Of a stretch of DNA of 64,000 nt, positions 21,598-30,357 are shown in pieces (the first letter of the stretch is position 1; each line of letters opens with the position of its first letter). The notes beneath the pieces are model-generated. The model ran no database searches, was not told the origin of the DNA, and saw only the letters and a program-made list of their open reading frames with translations. The position numbers and the translations under genes are program-made. The stretch comes from Siderastrea radians (lineage: Eukaryota > Cnidaria > Anthozoa > Scleractinia > Rhizangiidae). The DNA lies in contig OZ024889.1 of the NCBI GenBank assembly GCA_964017195.1, forward strand, positions 63,065,858 through 63,129,857, written 5' to 3'.

Positions 21598-23379
21598 TTA
21601 TGGTGTTCTATATTCAACCAAAATTAAGAATTCTTCATTTGTAAAATTTGGAGATAACAAAAAAACCTGAAAAATACCACTTGGTAATTTTAAATTAATA
21701 TTTATTTTTTGTTTTTGAATTGCTTTTTTTGAAGTGAAACTAAATGGGGGAAAACCACCAGTAACTACTCTTAAAGTAATAGCTGGAAATGGACCCATAA
21801 TCTTTTTAAATAATACTGTTGCATTTAATAAATTACTATTTGCTGGAATGAGTATCTCTGAATTACCATTTAATTCAAAAAGTGTTTTACTATTTTTCGT
21901 TGATAAATACCCATATATATAATGAACGGGGCCAATCAAATTATGTCCGTTTAAAGAAAGATCTGTTTCCATCACCATTTTTCCATTCTCAATAACAAAA
22001 GCGGTGTCATAGACACTTGGGTCAACGTTTGAAATTGTTTCTTTTACACCATACACAATAAGACGTCCAATTGTTAAAAATGATGGAAAACTAACTGTAC
22101 CGTGCAGATCGAGATATATAAATTGTGGGGGTGAACTACCCCATCTGTGAAAATGGATAACTGTTTTGGTGTACTTCTCGAATGTTTTGGTTGTTTCATC
22201 AGAAATTGAAATCGTTGTTCCTTGAGCTGTTACACTTATCTCATTCATTTCCGGCGGAAACCATTCAACGACCATTGTGTAATACCCGACTGGAAGTTTA
22301 TATAAGTTAAAACCGAGGCGTGACCGGTACTGGTTGGGTGAGCTTTTTTCAAACAAGAGTTTAAGTTGGTAAGCTTTTTTATTAATTTGATGTGGAGAAT
22401 TGGGAAAATCAACAATACCCAAAACTTCGATACTGTTTTCACTCGAAGATTCATCAGTGTCTTCCATCAAGTATCTGAAGGCGTCCCTTTTTTGACCTGA
22501 GTTATTGATCTGAGATTCACGAATTTTTTGAGTGACAAGATTTCTCAAATCTTTTATTTCCTCTTGCACAAAATCAACATTAACTGCGGATTTCGAGTCT
22601 CTGTAATCGGTTTGTAAGTTAACAATTTTATTGTTATTTAAATTCAAGTCTCCAGACATACTTGTTGTGCCATCAAGTTTGAGATAATTTTTTTGTGTTT
22701 CAGTAATTCTTTTATTAACAAATTCTACATTTGTGGCGTCTTTTTGATTTGATGGTAATTTAAGATTAGTAATTAATTTATTTGTCATATCAATATCAAC
22801 ATTTTTATCCAATTTTTTCACAAGTTGGTTATCGACATATTTTTTATTTGTTGCATGATCTGTCTGTGTGGGGTCTTTCACATTGAAAATTGTATTATTA
22901 TTCATATCAATATTTGCTTCCATTTGTCCACCCTCTTTTTTTGAAAGAAAGATATTTCTCATATCTTGATAACTTATTGCCTTCGTCAAATCGCCGCGGA
23001 CAGGATATGGGTTGCTTTTCAATCGCAAGATACTGTACTTATTTTGCATGTCAATATCAGCAGAACCGCTGACACTACCTTGAGACCCAGGATCACCTTT
23101 ATCGCCTTTATCACCCTTGTCGCCCTTATCACCCTTATCGCCCTTGTCACCTTTTAAACCACGTGGTCCTTGTGCCCCCTCCTGACCTTGTGGTCCAGCG
23201 GACCCTTTTTCTCCCCTTGGACCATAAGGACCCCGTGGTCCTCCAGGGCCTTCATCACCCTTCGGTCCAGGAGGACCCTCAGGGCCGGGAGGTCCTCCTG
23301 GGCCAGGAGGACCGACTTTTCCACTTTCACTCGTCTTAGTTTGGCTAGTTCCACCTATTTGGCTGTTAATATACCCCAT
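21598..23379 (-). CDS. Fibre-like protein: collagen-like shaft plus phage-tail-like repeats
   Basis: 593 codons. After a short polar N-terminus, residues ~20-105 are Gly-X-Y collagen-like repeats, including [18 protein letters not shown] and a GDK run. Residues ~130-290 carry about three repeats of the form NIDMNNN-I-N-L/V...DATN-K-YVD, a pattern known from phage tail fibres and their chaperoned trimeric shafts. The C-terminal ~270 residues are beta-rich with no recognised domain and probably form the receptor-binding head. Both repeat types trimerise, so a trimeric spike at the capsid vertex is the natural inference. The ATG overlaps the stop of the ATPase gene (TAATG), and the TATATA motif lies inside the ATPase's last codons. 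Confidence 0.85.
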   Translation of the reverse strand: MGYINSQIGGTSQTKTSESGKVGPPGPGGPPGPEGPPGPKGDEGPGGPRGPYGPRGEKGSAGPQGQEGAQGPRGLKGDKGDKGDKGDKGDKGDKGDPGSQGSVSGSADIDMQNKYSILRLKSNPYPVRGDLTKAISYQDMRNIFLSKKEGGQMEANIDMNNNTIFNVKDPTQTDHATNKKYVDNQLVKKLDKNVDIDMTNKLITNLKLPSNQKDATNVEFVNKRITETQKNYLKLDGTTSMSGDLNLNNNKIVNLQTDYRDSKSAVNVDFVQEEIKDLRNLVTQKIRESQINNSGQKRDAFRYLMEDTDESSSENSIEVLGIVDFPNSPHQINKKAYQLKLLFEKSSPNQYRSRLGFNLYKLPVGYYTMVVEWFPPEMNEISVTAQGTTISISDETTKTFEKYTKTVIHFHRWGSSPPQFIYLDLHGTVSFPSFLTIGRLIVYGVKETISNVDPSVYDTAFVIENGKMVMETDLSLNGHNLIGPVHYIYGYLSTKNSKTLFELNGNSEILIPANSNLLNATVLFKKIMGPFPAITLRVVTGGFPPFSFTSKKAIQKQKININLKLPSGIFQVFLLSPNFTNEEFLILVEYRTP

Positions 23380-24017
23380 TATATATCTTCATCAAAATTT
23401 TTTTTCATTAATTTTTGGGGTTTGTCATAGTAAAAGAAAGAATATTTTTTATCGGTGGCGCGATCTAAAGCGTTATGATCCACACCTATTTCGTCAGCAA
23501 TTCGTTCGTTTTCTCTTGGAAGAAATCTGAAAATACAAAAATGGCTGCAGTTATCACGAATATTTTTCGGTACCTTATAAAAAGTTTGAGTGAGGTAAAT
23601 TACGCAGCAGTTTTTATGCCTCCCGTTGATAAAATAATTAATGATATCGTTTTGATTTTTTTCGCAAACAAGATCATCAAAAATAACTATTTTTTGGTTG
23701 TCCACCGGAAGCTCTTCAAGTGGAATGATTTCATCACCATAAGCCTCGATAACCTCATAACCAACCCCACGGTTAGGGTTGACTTCTTCAGCAAAGTCCC
23801 GCAAAAGATCCTGGTATTTGTTCTGGTGCAGATTCTTTGAAAAGAGGTAAATTTTATCATACTCTAACAACTCATAAAGCATATGCAGTAATGTGTTTGT
23901 TTTACCAGAATTACTGGGTCCACAAATTAACATCCAAAAAACATCGGCAGGCATACAAGGGTGACCTTGCTTGTAGTCGCTCTTGGAAGAACCTGGGTCA
24001 TAATTTGGAATCTTCAT
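23379..24017 (-). CDS. Genome-packaging ATPase (FtsK/HerA-type, A32-like)
   Basis: 212 codons, ATG at 24017. Walker A GPSNSGKT at residues 33-40 preceded by a hydrophobic strand (VFWMLIC), Walker B IVIFDDL near 110-116, and a downstream [13 protein letters not shown] strand resembling the sensor region of A32/HerA packaging ATPases. These enzymes drive linear DNA into preformed double-jelly-roll capsids using ATP. Length and motif spacing fit Polinton/adintovirus ATPases. It is divergent from the gene at 24052 across a 34-bp intergenic region with one palindromic TATA motif, and overlaps the fibre start by one base. The frame is intact. Confidence 0.93.
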   Translation of the reverse strand: MKIPNYDPGSSKSDYKQGHPCMPADVFWMLICGPSNSGKTNTLLHMLYELLEYDKIYLFSKNLHQNKYQDLLRDFAEEVNPNRGVGYEVIEAYGDEIIPLEELPVDNQKIVIFDDLVCEKNQNDIINYFINGRHKNCCVIYLTQTFYKVPKNIRDNCSHFCIFRFLPRENERIADEIGVDHNALDRATDKKYSFFYYDKPQKLMKKNFDEDI

Positions 24018-24030
24018 TTTTTTTTTCGCT

Positions 24031-24042
24031 TTTATATATAAA
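24031..24042. promoter_or_regulatory. Shared divergent promoter: palindromic TTTATATATAAA
   Basis: A perfect 12-bp palindrome in the middle of the 34-bp gap between ATPase (minus) and the proline-rich gene (plus), 9 bases from one ATG and 13 from the other. Its symmetry suits bidirectional use. The distance is too short for a conventional TATA box 30 bases before the start site. Confidence 0.6.
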
Positions 24043-24051
24043 GCTGAAAAT

Positions 24052-25053
24052 ATGTCATTGAAAAAATGGCGGCAGATTGCTGAAGAAAAAGCGAAGCTAG
24101 ATGAACAAACAAAAGAAATTCACCAAAAATTCAAAAGGTATAACATTAACAAAGAGTTTGGTCAGCTTTCAGGAGAAGAGTTTTTTAAACCAATTACAAA
24201 AAGGCTTGATGAAAAGAGCACCACTGCGGAAGAAGAGGAAGAAGAAGAACAGGAAGTTCCTGATTACGCAATGGATGAATTTGACGAAATTTACCCTTTT
24301 GGTGATGAATTCAGACCGGATGCGCCAACACCAGCACCGTCACCACCAACAACACCACCACCACCATCACCACCATCACCAATAGAACCAACATCACTTC
24401 CACCCCCATATCAAGAATTTGATGATCTTCCATTACCACCTCCACCTTTGATGGAAGAAACTGTTATGCCAGGATCTTCCAAAGATGAAACAAGGGAAGA
24501 AACATCAAAACGGCTTAGAACTGTAAAAAGTATTCTTGCTAAACATGGAAGTGAACCAACTTACAAAGTAAAAAGTAAAGGATCTAAATACTATGGATAT
24601 AATGTGGAAGAACTAGAAGCTGAGGCATTTAAACTCGAAACAATTAAGGCACATCAAGAACATGCAGAAAAGTTACTTAAAAGGAAACAACCTTTGTTAA
24701 CACAATTACAACAAAAAAAGGCGAAATTGAAACCACCTAAAAAACAAGAAAAAAGAGAAACTGCTCAAACCCCTCTTGAAAAAGCTGTCATGAGTCGAAG
24801 ACCTGCTTTTGAACTTTCTGACGATGAAGATGACTTTTCTAAACAGGATTGGGAAACCGAAGGAAGTGGCTTCGCTGATAAATCTGAATTGATCGACCAA
24901 CTTGATTTAAGTTTAGGATCGATAAAAGCAGGAAACAGCTCAATAAAACTTAAAAAACAGGTATTGTTTCTGCTTGATTCACTTGTTGCACTCGGTACAA
25001 TAAATGAAAATGAAAAGAAAAAAATTATTTCTAATTATATACACCAATCATGA
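24052..25053 (+). CDS. Proline-rich acidic protein upstream of penton, conserved C-terminal helix domain
   Basis: 333 codons. Layout: charged N-terminal helix (~1-45), acidic run (~60-72), a proline-rich linker ~88-130 (PAPSPPTTPPPPSPPSPIEP), a basic, Lys/Gln-rich coiled-coil-like region (~185-240), and a C-terminal helical domain ~275-333 (IDQLDLSLGSIKAGNSSIKL, then FLLDSLVALGTINENEKKKI). The C-terminal domain is the part I associate with proteins at this position in cnidarian Polinton-like elements. Position before penton suggests a scaffold or minor capsid role; this is inference. Its stop overlaps the penton start (ATGA), implying coupled expression. Confidence 0.75.
   Translation: MSLKKWRQIAEEKAKLDEQTKEIHQKFKRYNINKEFGQLSGEEFFKPITKRLDEKSTTAEEEEEEEQEVPDYAMDEFDEIYPFGDEFRPDAPTPAPSPPTTPPPPSPPSPIEPTSLPPPYQEFDDLPLPPPPLMEETVMPGSSKDETREETSKRLRTVKSILAKHGSEPTYKVKSKGSKYYGYNVEELEAEAFKLETIKAHQEHAEKLLKRKQPLLTQLQQKKAKLKPPKKQEKRETAQTPLEKAVMSRRPAFELSDDEDDFSKQDWETEGSGFADKSELIDQLDLSLGSIKAGNSSIKLKKQVLFLLDSLVALGTINENEKKKIISNYIHQS
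25036..25043 (+). promoter_or_regulatory. TATATACA start-proximal motif
   Basis: TATATACA 6 bases before the penton ATG at 25050, inside the end of the preceding gene. Confidence 0.5.
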
Positions 25054-25814
25054 GCTTTGACATACTGCTTGACTCAAGCCTTGCAAAACTTGAAAGAGGT
25101 GGAGAACGGAATGTTTCACACGATTTTACAGTGAAGTTTCATCCTCCAATCGAATTGGGTAAAGGAAAGTATAAAGCAGCGTTGAACAGACTTATCACAA
25201 TGAGTTACTCATGGAACAACATCGATTCAAGTTATGATAATAACAAAATTCGCTGGAAGAAAAAAACAGAATCAGTGTGGAAGACCTTAACTTTTCCGAA
25301 TGGAATGTATGATTACAAAAGAATCAACGATTATATTCAGCAACACACCGGTAAAGTAGACCCAACAAAAAAAGATAGCGCTTACATTTTCACAATACAT
25401 TTCGAGTTTTCAATTTATAGAATTTTTATTGTGGTGCAGCCAGATTATGATCTTGACTTTTCTCAAGGAAATTTTGGTGAATTGCTTGGTTATAACAAAA
25501 GAATCTTGACTGGTGGTGCAAGTTTTGGGGATAAAGTTCCAAATATTACAAGAGGTGTTGATTGGGTATATTTGCACTGCGATCTTATCTCACGTCAAAC
25601 AAACAATGTTCCAAGCGATTTGTTATACAATTTCTCAACAGCAGATCTTCTTGTTAGCTATCCATTTCAAAAAGAGCCGCGTCGACTTGAGTGGCAACCT
25701 GTAAATAAAAGTAATATTAATGAAATAAGAGTTTGGGTGACAGATGGAAGAAACAACATTCTGAATCTCAACGGGACAGACATTGCAATTAGTTTAATTA
25801 TTGAAAAAGAATAA
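25050..25814 (+). CDS. Penton (minor capsid protein, single jelly-roll type)
   Basis: 254 codons, intact. The N-terminus (MSFDILLDSSLAKLERG), the SWNNIDSSYDNNKIRW block, TFPNGMYDYKRINDYIQ, the FGELLGYN block and the EIRVWVTDGR...LNLNGTDIAISLI end follow the order seen in Polinton/adintovirus penton proteins, which form the pentameric vertex of the icosahedral capsid. Strand-rich sequence over the whole length fits one jelly roll. It lies two genes upstream of the hexon, the usual neighbourhood, and is translationally coupled to the preceding ORF by a 4-base overlap. Confidence 0.88.
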   Translation: MSFDILLDSSLAKLERGGERNVSHDFTVKFHPPIELGKGKYKAALNRLITMSYSWNNIDSSYDNNKIRWKKKTESVWKTLTFPNGMYDYKRINDYIQQHTGKVDPTKKDSAYIFTIHFEFSIYRIFIVVQPDYDLDFSQGNFGELLGYNKRILTGGASFGDKVPNITRGVDWVYLHCDLISRQTNNVPSDLLYNFSTADLLVSYPFQKEPRRLEWQPVNKSNINEIRVWVTDGRNNILNLNGTDIAISLIIEKE

Positions 25815-25829
25815 AGTTTTTTTTGACGG

Positions 25830-25841
25830 TATAAATATACA
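25830..25841 (+). promoter_or_regulatory. TATAAATATACA start-proximal motif
   Basis: Ends 3 bases before the ATG at 25845. Confidence 0.5.
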
Positions 25842-25844
25842 ATC

Positions 25845-26193
25845 ATGAATCATCCGAGCGAGTGGGCAAGATTCTTTGACGAAAACACCGGACGTTATCG
25901 ATATAAACACAAAGGGTCGGGTGTGATCCGTGACACCTTCATGACAATTGGTAAGGTACTCAAAAACAATGTAAAGAATGTTGCAAAAAAAACTGCTGAA
26001 AAAGCCACAAAAACAATCGCTGAAAAAGCGGGTCAGAGAGTTGAAAAAGGTTCGAAACAAATACGAAAAATACTGCAAGAGCGAAAAAAACCGAAAACCG
26101 TTGTCTGAAGATTCGAAAAAGAAGCTTGCAAATATTTTGCAAACCCAATCAGACGCCCTTACGAAATTAAATCGAATTTTGACAGAAAATTAA
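25845..26193 (+). pseudogene. Small basic virion-type protein, frameshifted near 26095
   Basis: The ATG frame reads 87 codons to TGA at 26106: an N-terminal FFDENTGRYRYKHKGSG block and then a long Lys/Ala-rich amphipathic region (KNVKNVAKKTAEKATKTIAE). A second frame, open from 25978 and ending TAA at 26193, continues with a Ser/Lys/Leu-rich tail (KKKLANILQTQSDALTKLN). The switch needs a +1 change around 26085-26097, in or near A runs. Small basic proteins here may bind packaged DNA, like adenoviral core proteins; this is inference. It could equally be an intact 87-residue protein. Confidence 0.6.
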
Positions 26194-26212
26194 AAAAAAA
26201 ATTTTGTATTAA

Positions 26213-26220
26213 TATAATAA
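26213..26220 (+). promoter_or_regulatory. TATAATAA start-proximal motif
   Basis: TATAATAA 12 bases before the hexon ATG at 26233, after an A-rich run. Confidence 0.5.
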
Positions 26221-26232
26221 GCTCTTACAAAC

Positions 26233-27499
26233 ATGTTCAGAAGTCAACAATACATCGAGGATGTTTCATACGTTCAAATAAGATTGGACACCCCGATCAC
26301 ATTTCCTGGGAACAACCAATTTCAAACAAAGATGGGCTACAAATTTACTTCAAGAGACCGAAACAATTTTTATGACTGGTACAATGCTTATATCCGCGTC
26401 AGTTACAAGTTTGAAGCTAAAACAAACGGAGACAACATTGGTGCTGACACTCAATCAGCTCCGATCAATGGTTCTTTCTCATTGATCAAAAGTTTGAAAA
26501 TAAGTTCAGCGGGGAAAAAACTACGAGGCGGATGGTATTCACAAAGGTATTTTCATCAAAAATCTGCTTGATTTTTCAGACGATTATTCAAGAAGCGTCG
26601 CTAAAAACCAATTTTGGTATCTTGATGAAGATGCCACCACAGTAACTGATGGCAATGCAACGAACAAAGGAGGAATTCGATCAAGGGCGCTTCTATCACA
26701 TGGAGGTTTGATGGTTGACACGATTATCCCTTTGAACAGATACTCCTTCTTCGAAAGTCTTTCCGACAGGATACTGCCGCCGTTACAACTTGAGTTTGAA
26801 ATTGAACTGCAAAACGATGAAGAAATGATTTGGCAAAACGATGGAACAGCTCGAAGAATTGTTGTCCATAAATTAGAATTGTGGGTCCCCCAATTACATT
26901 TCACTGGTCAAGGACAAACCCTGGTCAATGAAAATTTCTTGAAACCAACAACCCAGTGGAAATACCTGAATGAAAATTTGCATAACAGCAGCTCGCGAAG
27001 GGATGCGAATGGTACGTGGTTGATAACACCTGGGGTAAAAGACCCCAAGCATGTTTTTGTATTCCTTCAACAAACTCGGAAACAAAATTCTTATACACAA
27101 AACCCTTACCTCTTTGACACATTTAATATCGATGGTGATGGCACAGCAATATTGGACACTTGCCGTCTTCAGTACGGCACAAAATTTTACCATGAGCTTT
27201 CTTACGACCGTGATTTTAAAATAAGAATTTTGAATGATTTGATCAATTTCCGATACAGAAAGAATGACTACAACACCGGCGTTCAGTTGCAGCTTGCCAA
27301 TTTTGCCAAGTTATACCCAATCATCTACTTTGACCTACGAAACACCAAAGAAAGTGCGACAGGCGACTCGAAAAAGCTCGAATTCCATTACAAACTGGAT
27401 GAAGCCGCTAACGCTCAAGATTATACGATCTTCGCCTTGGTTTTGAATGAAAAAGAATTCGAGCTGAAGCAAATTGGTAATGAGCTTGTCGTCCTCTAG
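26233..27499 (+). pseudogene. Major capsid protein (hexon, double jelly roll), one frameshift near 26515-26530
   Basis: The ATG frame gives the first ~98 codons (DTPITFPGNNQFQTKMGYKF, WYNAYIRVSYKF, GSFSLIKSLKISSAG), then the reading moves +1 near the A run at 26515-26521 and continues to TAG at 27497-27499. The second part has IIPLNRYSFFESLSDRILPP, LEFEIELQNDEE, a KHVFVFLQQT block, QNPYLFDTFN and LINFRYRKNDYNTGVQLQLA, all typical of Polinton/adintovirus major capsid proteins that trimerise into hexons. Total ~420 codons is the normal size. Only one base of length is wrong, so this is a very recent lesion or a homopolymer error in the sequence. Confidence 0.92.
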
Positions 27500-27529
27500 G
27501 CAAATGAAAAATTCAAAAAAAATTCTGAA

Positions 27530-27540
27530 TATAATATACA
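27530..27540 (+). promoter_or_regulatory. TATAATATACA start-proximal motif
   Basis: Ends 4 bases before the ATG at 27545; same TATACA ending as the motifs before 25050, 25845 and 30358. Confidence 0.5.
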
Positions 27541-27544
27541 AACA

Positions 27545-28249
27545 ATGAGCACAACTTATCATCCATTCAAAATCGCACTAACTGATGGTCAGAAAAAGAA
27601 ACTTCAAAAAGCTTATTTAACAAAGACCCCTGTTGGTCTGAAAGTCAAACCAGACCAAATTGGGCGTGGTGACGAACTTCTTCTCACTGAAACTCAAATC
27701 AAGCGATTGAAAAAAAGATCGGCGGCAGGGAAAGGAATGGTAATAAAATTTAGCCAGACACAGCTTCAGAACACTGCGCAGCGTGGTGGAAATTTGTTTT
27801 CTGCTATGTTAGGTTTGGCAAAACCTTTGATAAAGCCAGCCCTTGGAGCATTAGCAAGTGCAGGTTTGAGTTTTAGCGCTGAAAAGATGCTGAAAAAGAT
27901 ATTCGGAAAGGGTTTTGGACCAAGAGAAATTGAGCTTTATAAACTTGTCCAGCGAATGACTCCTGATCAGAAAAAGGCGACAAAACAATATCTTGTTGGA
28001 AAAGGTTTGGTGAAAGGAGGCGGCGCACAATACGGCGGTTTCCTTGGCATGTTGGCGTCTATCGGAGAACCTTTGGCCCTTGATTTGGTCAGAAAAATAA
28101 TTGGAAAAGGTATGCAAACGCAACCACCACCACCACCACCACCACGAACAAGACGATCACCAGGAATACCAAAAGGTAAAGGGATGCAAATTCAACCTCC
28201 ACCTTTTTATGGAACTTGGGAGGATTATTATCGTTTAAAAAAAAACTGA
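27545..28249 (+). CDS. pVI-like membrane-active virion protein
   Basis: 234 codons, intact. An N-terminal ~1-55 domain (YHPFKIALTDGQKKKLQKAY), then LLLTETQIKRLKK and MVIKFSQTQLQNTAQRGGNL, amphipathic and Gly/Ala/Leu-rich segments (FSAMLGLAKPLIKPALGALA), a later GGFLGMLASIG segment, and a C-terminal proline-rich tail with two KGKGMQ-type repeats. This composition and position after the hexon and before the protease match the pVI-like, membrane-active proteins described for adintoviruses. In adenoviruses pVI lyses endosomes and its C-terminal peptide activates the viral protease. The last sense codons are AAA AAA AAC before TGA, forming an A AAA AAC heptamer next to the protease frame. Confidence 0.75.
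   Translation: MSTTYHPFKIALTDGQKKKLQKAYLTKTPVGLKVKPDQIGRGDELLLTETQIKRLKKRSAAGKGMVIKFSQTQLQNTAQRGGNLFSAMLGLAKPLIKPALGALASAGLSFSAEKMLKKIFGKGFGPREIELYKLVQRMTPDQKKATKQYLVGKGLVKGGGAQYGGFLGMLASIGEPLALDLVRKIIGKGMQTQPPPPPPPRTRRSPGIPKGKGMQIQPPPFYGTWEDYYRLKKN
28240..28246 (+). promoter_or_regulatory. A AAA AAC heptamer, candidate -1 ribosomal frameshift site
   Basis: In the pVI-like frame the codons are TTA AAA AAA AAC TGA, so A AAA AAC lies in the canonical X XXY YYZ phase directly before the stop. A -1 slip enters exactly the protease frame. Downstream sequence is AT-rich and I see no obvious strong stem. A one-base error in the nine-A run would create the same picture. Confidence 0.45.
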
Positions 28250-28689
28250 AATTTGAAGATAAACCTCTTTCCAACATTGACCTGAGAAAATGGTGCAACT
28301 TTTTACGAATTCCCATCAAAGGTATTTTTAGCAGAAACGAAACAAAACCTTTGTTTCATTCTCCATGTATTATCAACTTGGATGATTTCGGAAGTTTGGG
28401 AACTCACTGGGTATGTTGTTGGCCAAAAGGAAAAGGTCTTTATGAGTATTTCGATTCATTTGGGCTTCCACCACCTTTGGAATGGGAACAAGAGATGTCA
28501 ATGCATGGGATGAAACATTTTTTCAGAAATGACAACCAAATTCAATGGGAACAAAGTGTGAGATGTGGCTATTACTGCCTTCTCTTTTTAAACGAAAGAA
28601 ATAAAGGAACAAGTTTTGCCGATATTTTGAAAATGTTCTCCAACGATTTACTTCAAAATGAGGAAATTGTGAAAAATTATTTTTCATAA
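28246..28689 (+). CDS. Adenain/Ulp1-like cysteine protease, no in-frame ATG start
   Basis: The protease frame follows a stop at 28177-28179 and has no ATG before the catalytic His. Start given is the first codon after the heptamer. Conserved features in order: PLSNIDLRKWCNFLRIP (N-terminal helix), GTHWVCCW (catalytic His), YEYFDSFG (Asp), QIQWEQSVRCGYYCL (oxyanion Gln and nucleophile Cys). These are the C5/C48 protease motifs; the family processes capsid and core proteins during maturation. Intact to TAA at 28687. Expression could be by -1 frameshifting from the pVI-like gene, by an in-frame fusion if the A run is one base short here, or from a non-ATG codon. Confidence 0.88.
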   Translation: MKFEDKPLSNIDLRKWCNFLRIPIKGIFSRNETKPLFHSPCIINLDDFGSLGTHWVCCWPKGKGLYEYFDSFGLPPPLEWEQEMSMHGMKHFFRNDNQIQWEQSVRCGYYCLLFLNERNKGTSFADILKMFSNDLLQNEEIVKNYFS

Positions 28690-28690
28690 C

Positions 28691-28697
28691 TATATAA
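28691..28697 (+). promoter_or_regulatory. TATATAA start-proximal motif
   Basis: Ends 2 bases before the ATG at 28700, immediately after the protease stop. Confidence 0.5.
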
Positions 28698-28699
28698 AA

Positions 28700-29790
28700 A
28701 TGGAAAAAGTGTACTGTGTGAAAGAAGAAAGGCACACACCAAATGTACCTGGGAGTGAAAAAGTTGTTACAACAAAAAAAAGAAATAGAAGAGTCTTGTT
28801 AGTAAAACGCGCAAGTTGTGGAAAAATGAAATCCGCTGGTTTCTTGCCGGGAAACTGAGTGAGCCCTCCCTTGCGGAGGGCAGTGGAATATTCGGTGGCG
28901 TTGCTATGGCAGTTGGTGATCTTGCAATTACAAAAGGAATCCCATATCTTGCGAAAAAAAGTGTTGAAGCTGGAAGATATTACGCTTCTGAAGCAATGAG
29001 AGACCCTAAATTGTAAAAGAAAGCAATAAATTACACTCTTGACAAAGCCCGCCCAGTTATTCAAAAAGTTGGAAGTGAAATGTTTGATCAACTTTCAACT
29101 AAAGTTCGACCAAACCAACGTTACAAAACTGACAGACCTGATTCGGATGGCGCCGGATTTGATATACATGCTGCAATTGGAAAATTTCCGAAACCAAAAA
29201 AAGGTTGGACATTGCCAGGACATAATTTCACAGGGCCATACAATCCTCTTGAAAAGCAGGTTAAATTCAATCCGGAAACGGGTGAAATTCTTGAAATATA
29301 TCAACAACCCACAGGTGCTACAGATGCGATTGCAATGCAACATGATGTTGATTATGATGTTTGTTCCAAGCGTGAAAAAAAGTATGGTGAAAACCTGAAA
29401 AAATGTAAAAACAAAGCGGATAAAAAAATGGTTAAGTCTCTTGACGCATTTCCTTACAAACAGAGGCAGTGGGGCCATGCGGCTGCAAGAAATGCAATCA
29501 ATGCTAAACAAAAGTTAGGGTTGGGTTTAAAAAAACAAAAAGGAACTGGTGCTTTGGATAAACCGTTGGAAGTTGCGAAATTTGGTGAAACTTTGACAAA
29601 AAAAATGATTCCTTCCACAAAACATGTATTTGATCGGTATTGGTCAGGTGATATTGCGAAAAATGCTTTCACAGGACCAACTGGTGTCACAAGCAAGAAA
29701 TTTTGGACTCATCCGAAAAAAGGTACTGTCATGAGTTTGGTGAAAAACCCGAAAACAGGAAAATATGAAAATGTTTATGAAGAACCTTGA
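28700..29790 (+). pseudogene. Zinc-ribbon / phospholipase A2-like virion protein, broken twice
   Basis: The ATG frame at 28700 gives 52 codons: YCVKEERHTPNVPGSEK, then CGKMKS and a stop at 28856. This resembles the short zinc-ribbon found in Polinton elements, but the first cysteine pair is reduced (CVKE). From about 28830 a -1 frame continues (LSEPSLAEGSGIFGGVAMAV), meets TAA at 29014-29016, and resumes in the same frame to 29790. After the stop are GHNFTGPYNPLEKQ, a calcium-loop-like segment, and AIAMQHDVDYD, the His-Asp catalytic pair of parvovirus-VP1-type PLA2. Such PLA2 domains help particles leave endosomes. I infer one original fused gene with a frameshift and one nonsense codon. Confidence 0.8.
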
Positions 29791-30287
29791 TTGGCTTTTA
29801 ACCACCATTTATCAAACTCCTGTTTTGCGATCCAACTTCTTTCTAAGTCTTTAGGAAGGTGATGAGAAATAGATTTCATAATTTCTTTTTTGTTGGGCCA
29901 GCATTCAGAAGGTACCTTTTCAAAATAATTGTACAGAAAACAGGAATAGTTCACTGACTTGCAGGACATCTTCTGAAATTGAGCAATAACGTTACCAAGA
30001 AAATCTACCTCGCTGGAAGAAAACATTTCGTTAATTTTCCATTTCCGCAAAACACTTTTTAAATAATCATTTTTCTTTGGAAGAGCAGTGAAACTTGTTC
30101 TCCAATTTTCTTCTTCTTCTTCAAAATGTTCGTAATCATCACATTCAATTACTCTACCACATTTTTGGCATGCATGACAGAACTCATTTACCACATAAAT
30201 TAATTGCTCATCGCATGAAGGACAACGATCAATCTTTTTTGTTAATGGGTATGAATTTAATTTTTTTTGCAACATTTCTTTAATCAT
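29775..30287 (-). CDS. VLTF3-like late transcription factor candidate (zinc ribbon)
   Basis: 171 codons from ATG at 30287; a longer frame to 30317 would need a TTG start. Residues ~20-50 hold a zinc ribbon, CPSCDEQLIYVVNEFCHACQ then CGRVIE; an acidic stretch follows (YEHFEEEEEN); then a helical region with VNYSCFLYNYFEKV and a Trp-rich end (WIAKQEFDKWWLKA). This layout (N-terminal CxxC...CxxCG, then an NY/NF-x-Y helical block) is that of the poxvirus/NCLDV VLTF3 (A2L) late transcription factor family. No catalytic motif is present. It is divergent from integrase across 70 bases and overlaps the PLA2 end by 16 bases, tail to tail. A generic TFIIB-like zinc-ribbon protein is the alternative. 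Confidence 0.5.
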   Translation of the reverse strand: MIKEMLQKKLNSYPLTKKIDRCPSCDEQLIYVVNEFCHACQKCGRVIECDDYEHFEEEEENWRTSFTALPKKNDYLKSVLRKWKINEMFSSSEVDFLGNVIAQFQKMSCKSVNYSCFLYNYFEKVPSECWPNKKEIMKSISHHLPKDLERSWIAKQEFDKWWLKANQGSS

Positions 30288-30344
30288 TTTCGACGAAATT
30301 TTCTCACCTTGCAACAAACCAAATGGGTCGTCCAGTTTTTATTT

Positions 30345-30357
30345 TGTATAGTATACA
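30345..30357. promoter_or_regulatory. Shared divergent promoter: palindromic TGTATAGTATACA
   Basis: An odd-symmetric perfect palindrome that abuts the integrase ATG at 30358 and faces the VLTF3-like gene on the other side. Like the 24031-24042 site, it is a symmetric TATA-type motif between divergent genes. Confidence 0.55.

Noticed and set aside
21598..23379. Host collagen gene
   Set aside because: Intronless, with phage-tail-like repeats and a capsid-gene neighbourhood, and it shares the viral start-proximal motif.
24101..24385. His-rich 94-codon ORF
   Set aside because: It is the proline-rich linker of the real gene read in another frame.
26233..28249. One -1 frameshift mechanism for all broken viral genes
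   Set aside because: The hexon and small basic protein need +1 shifts, so a common programmed mechanism does not fit.
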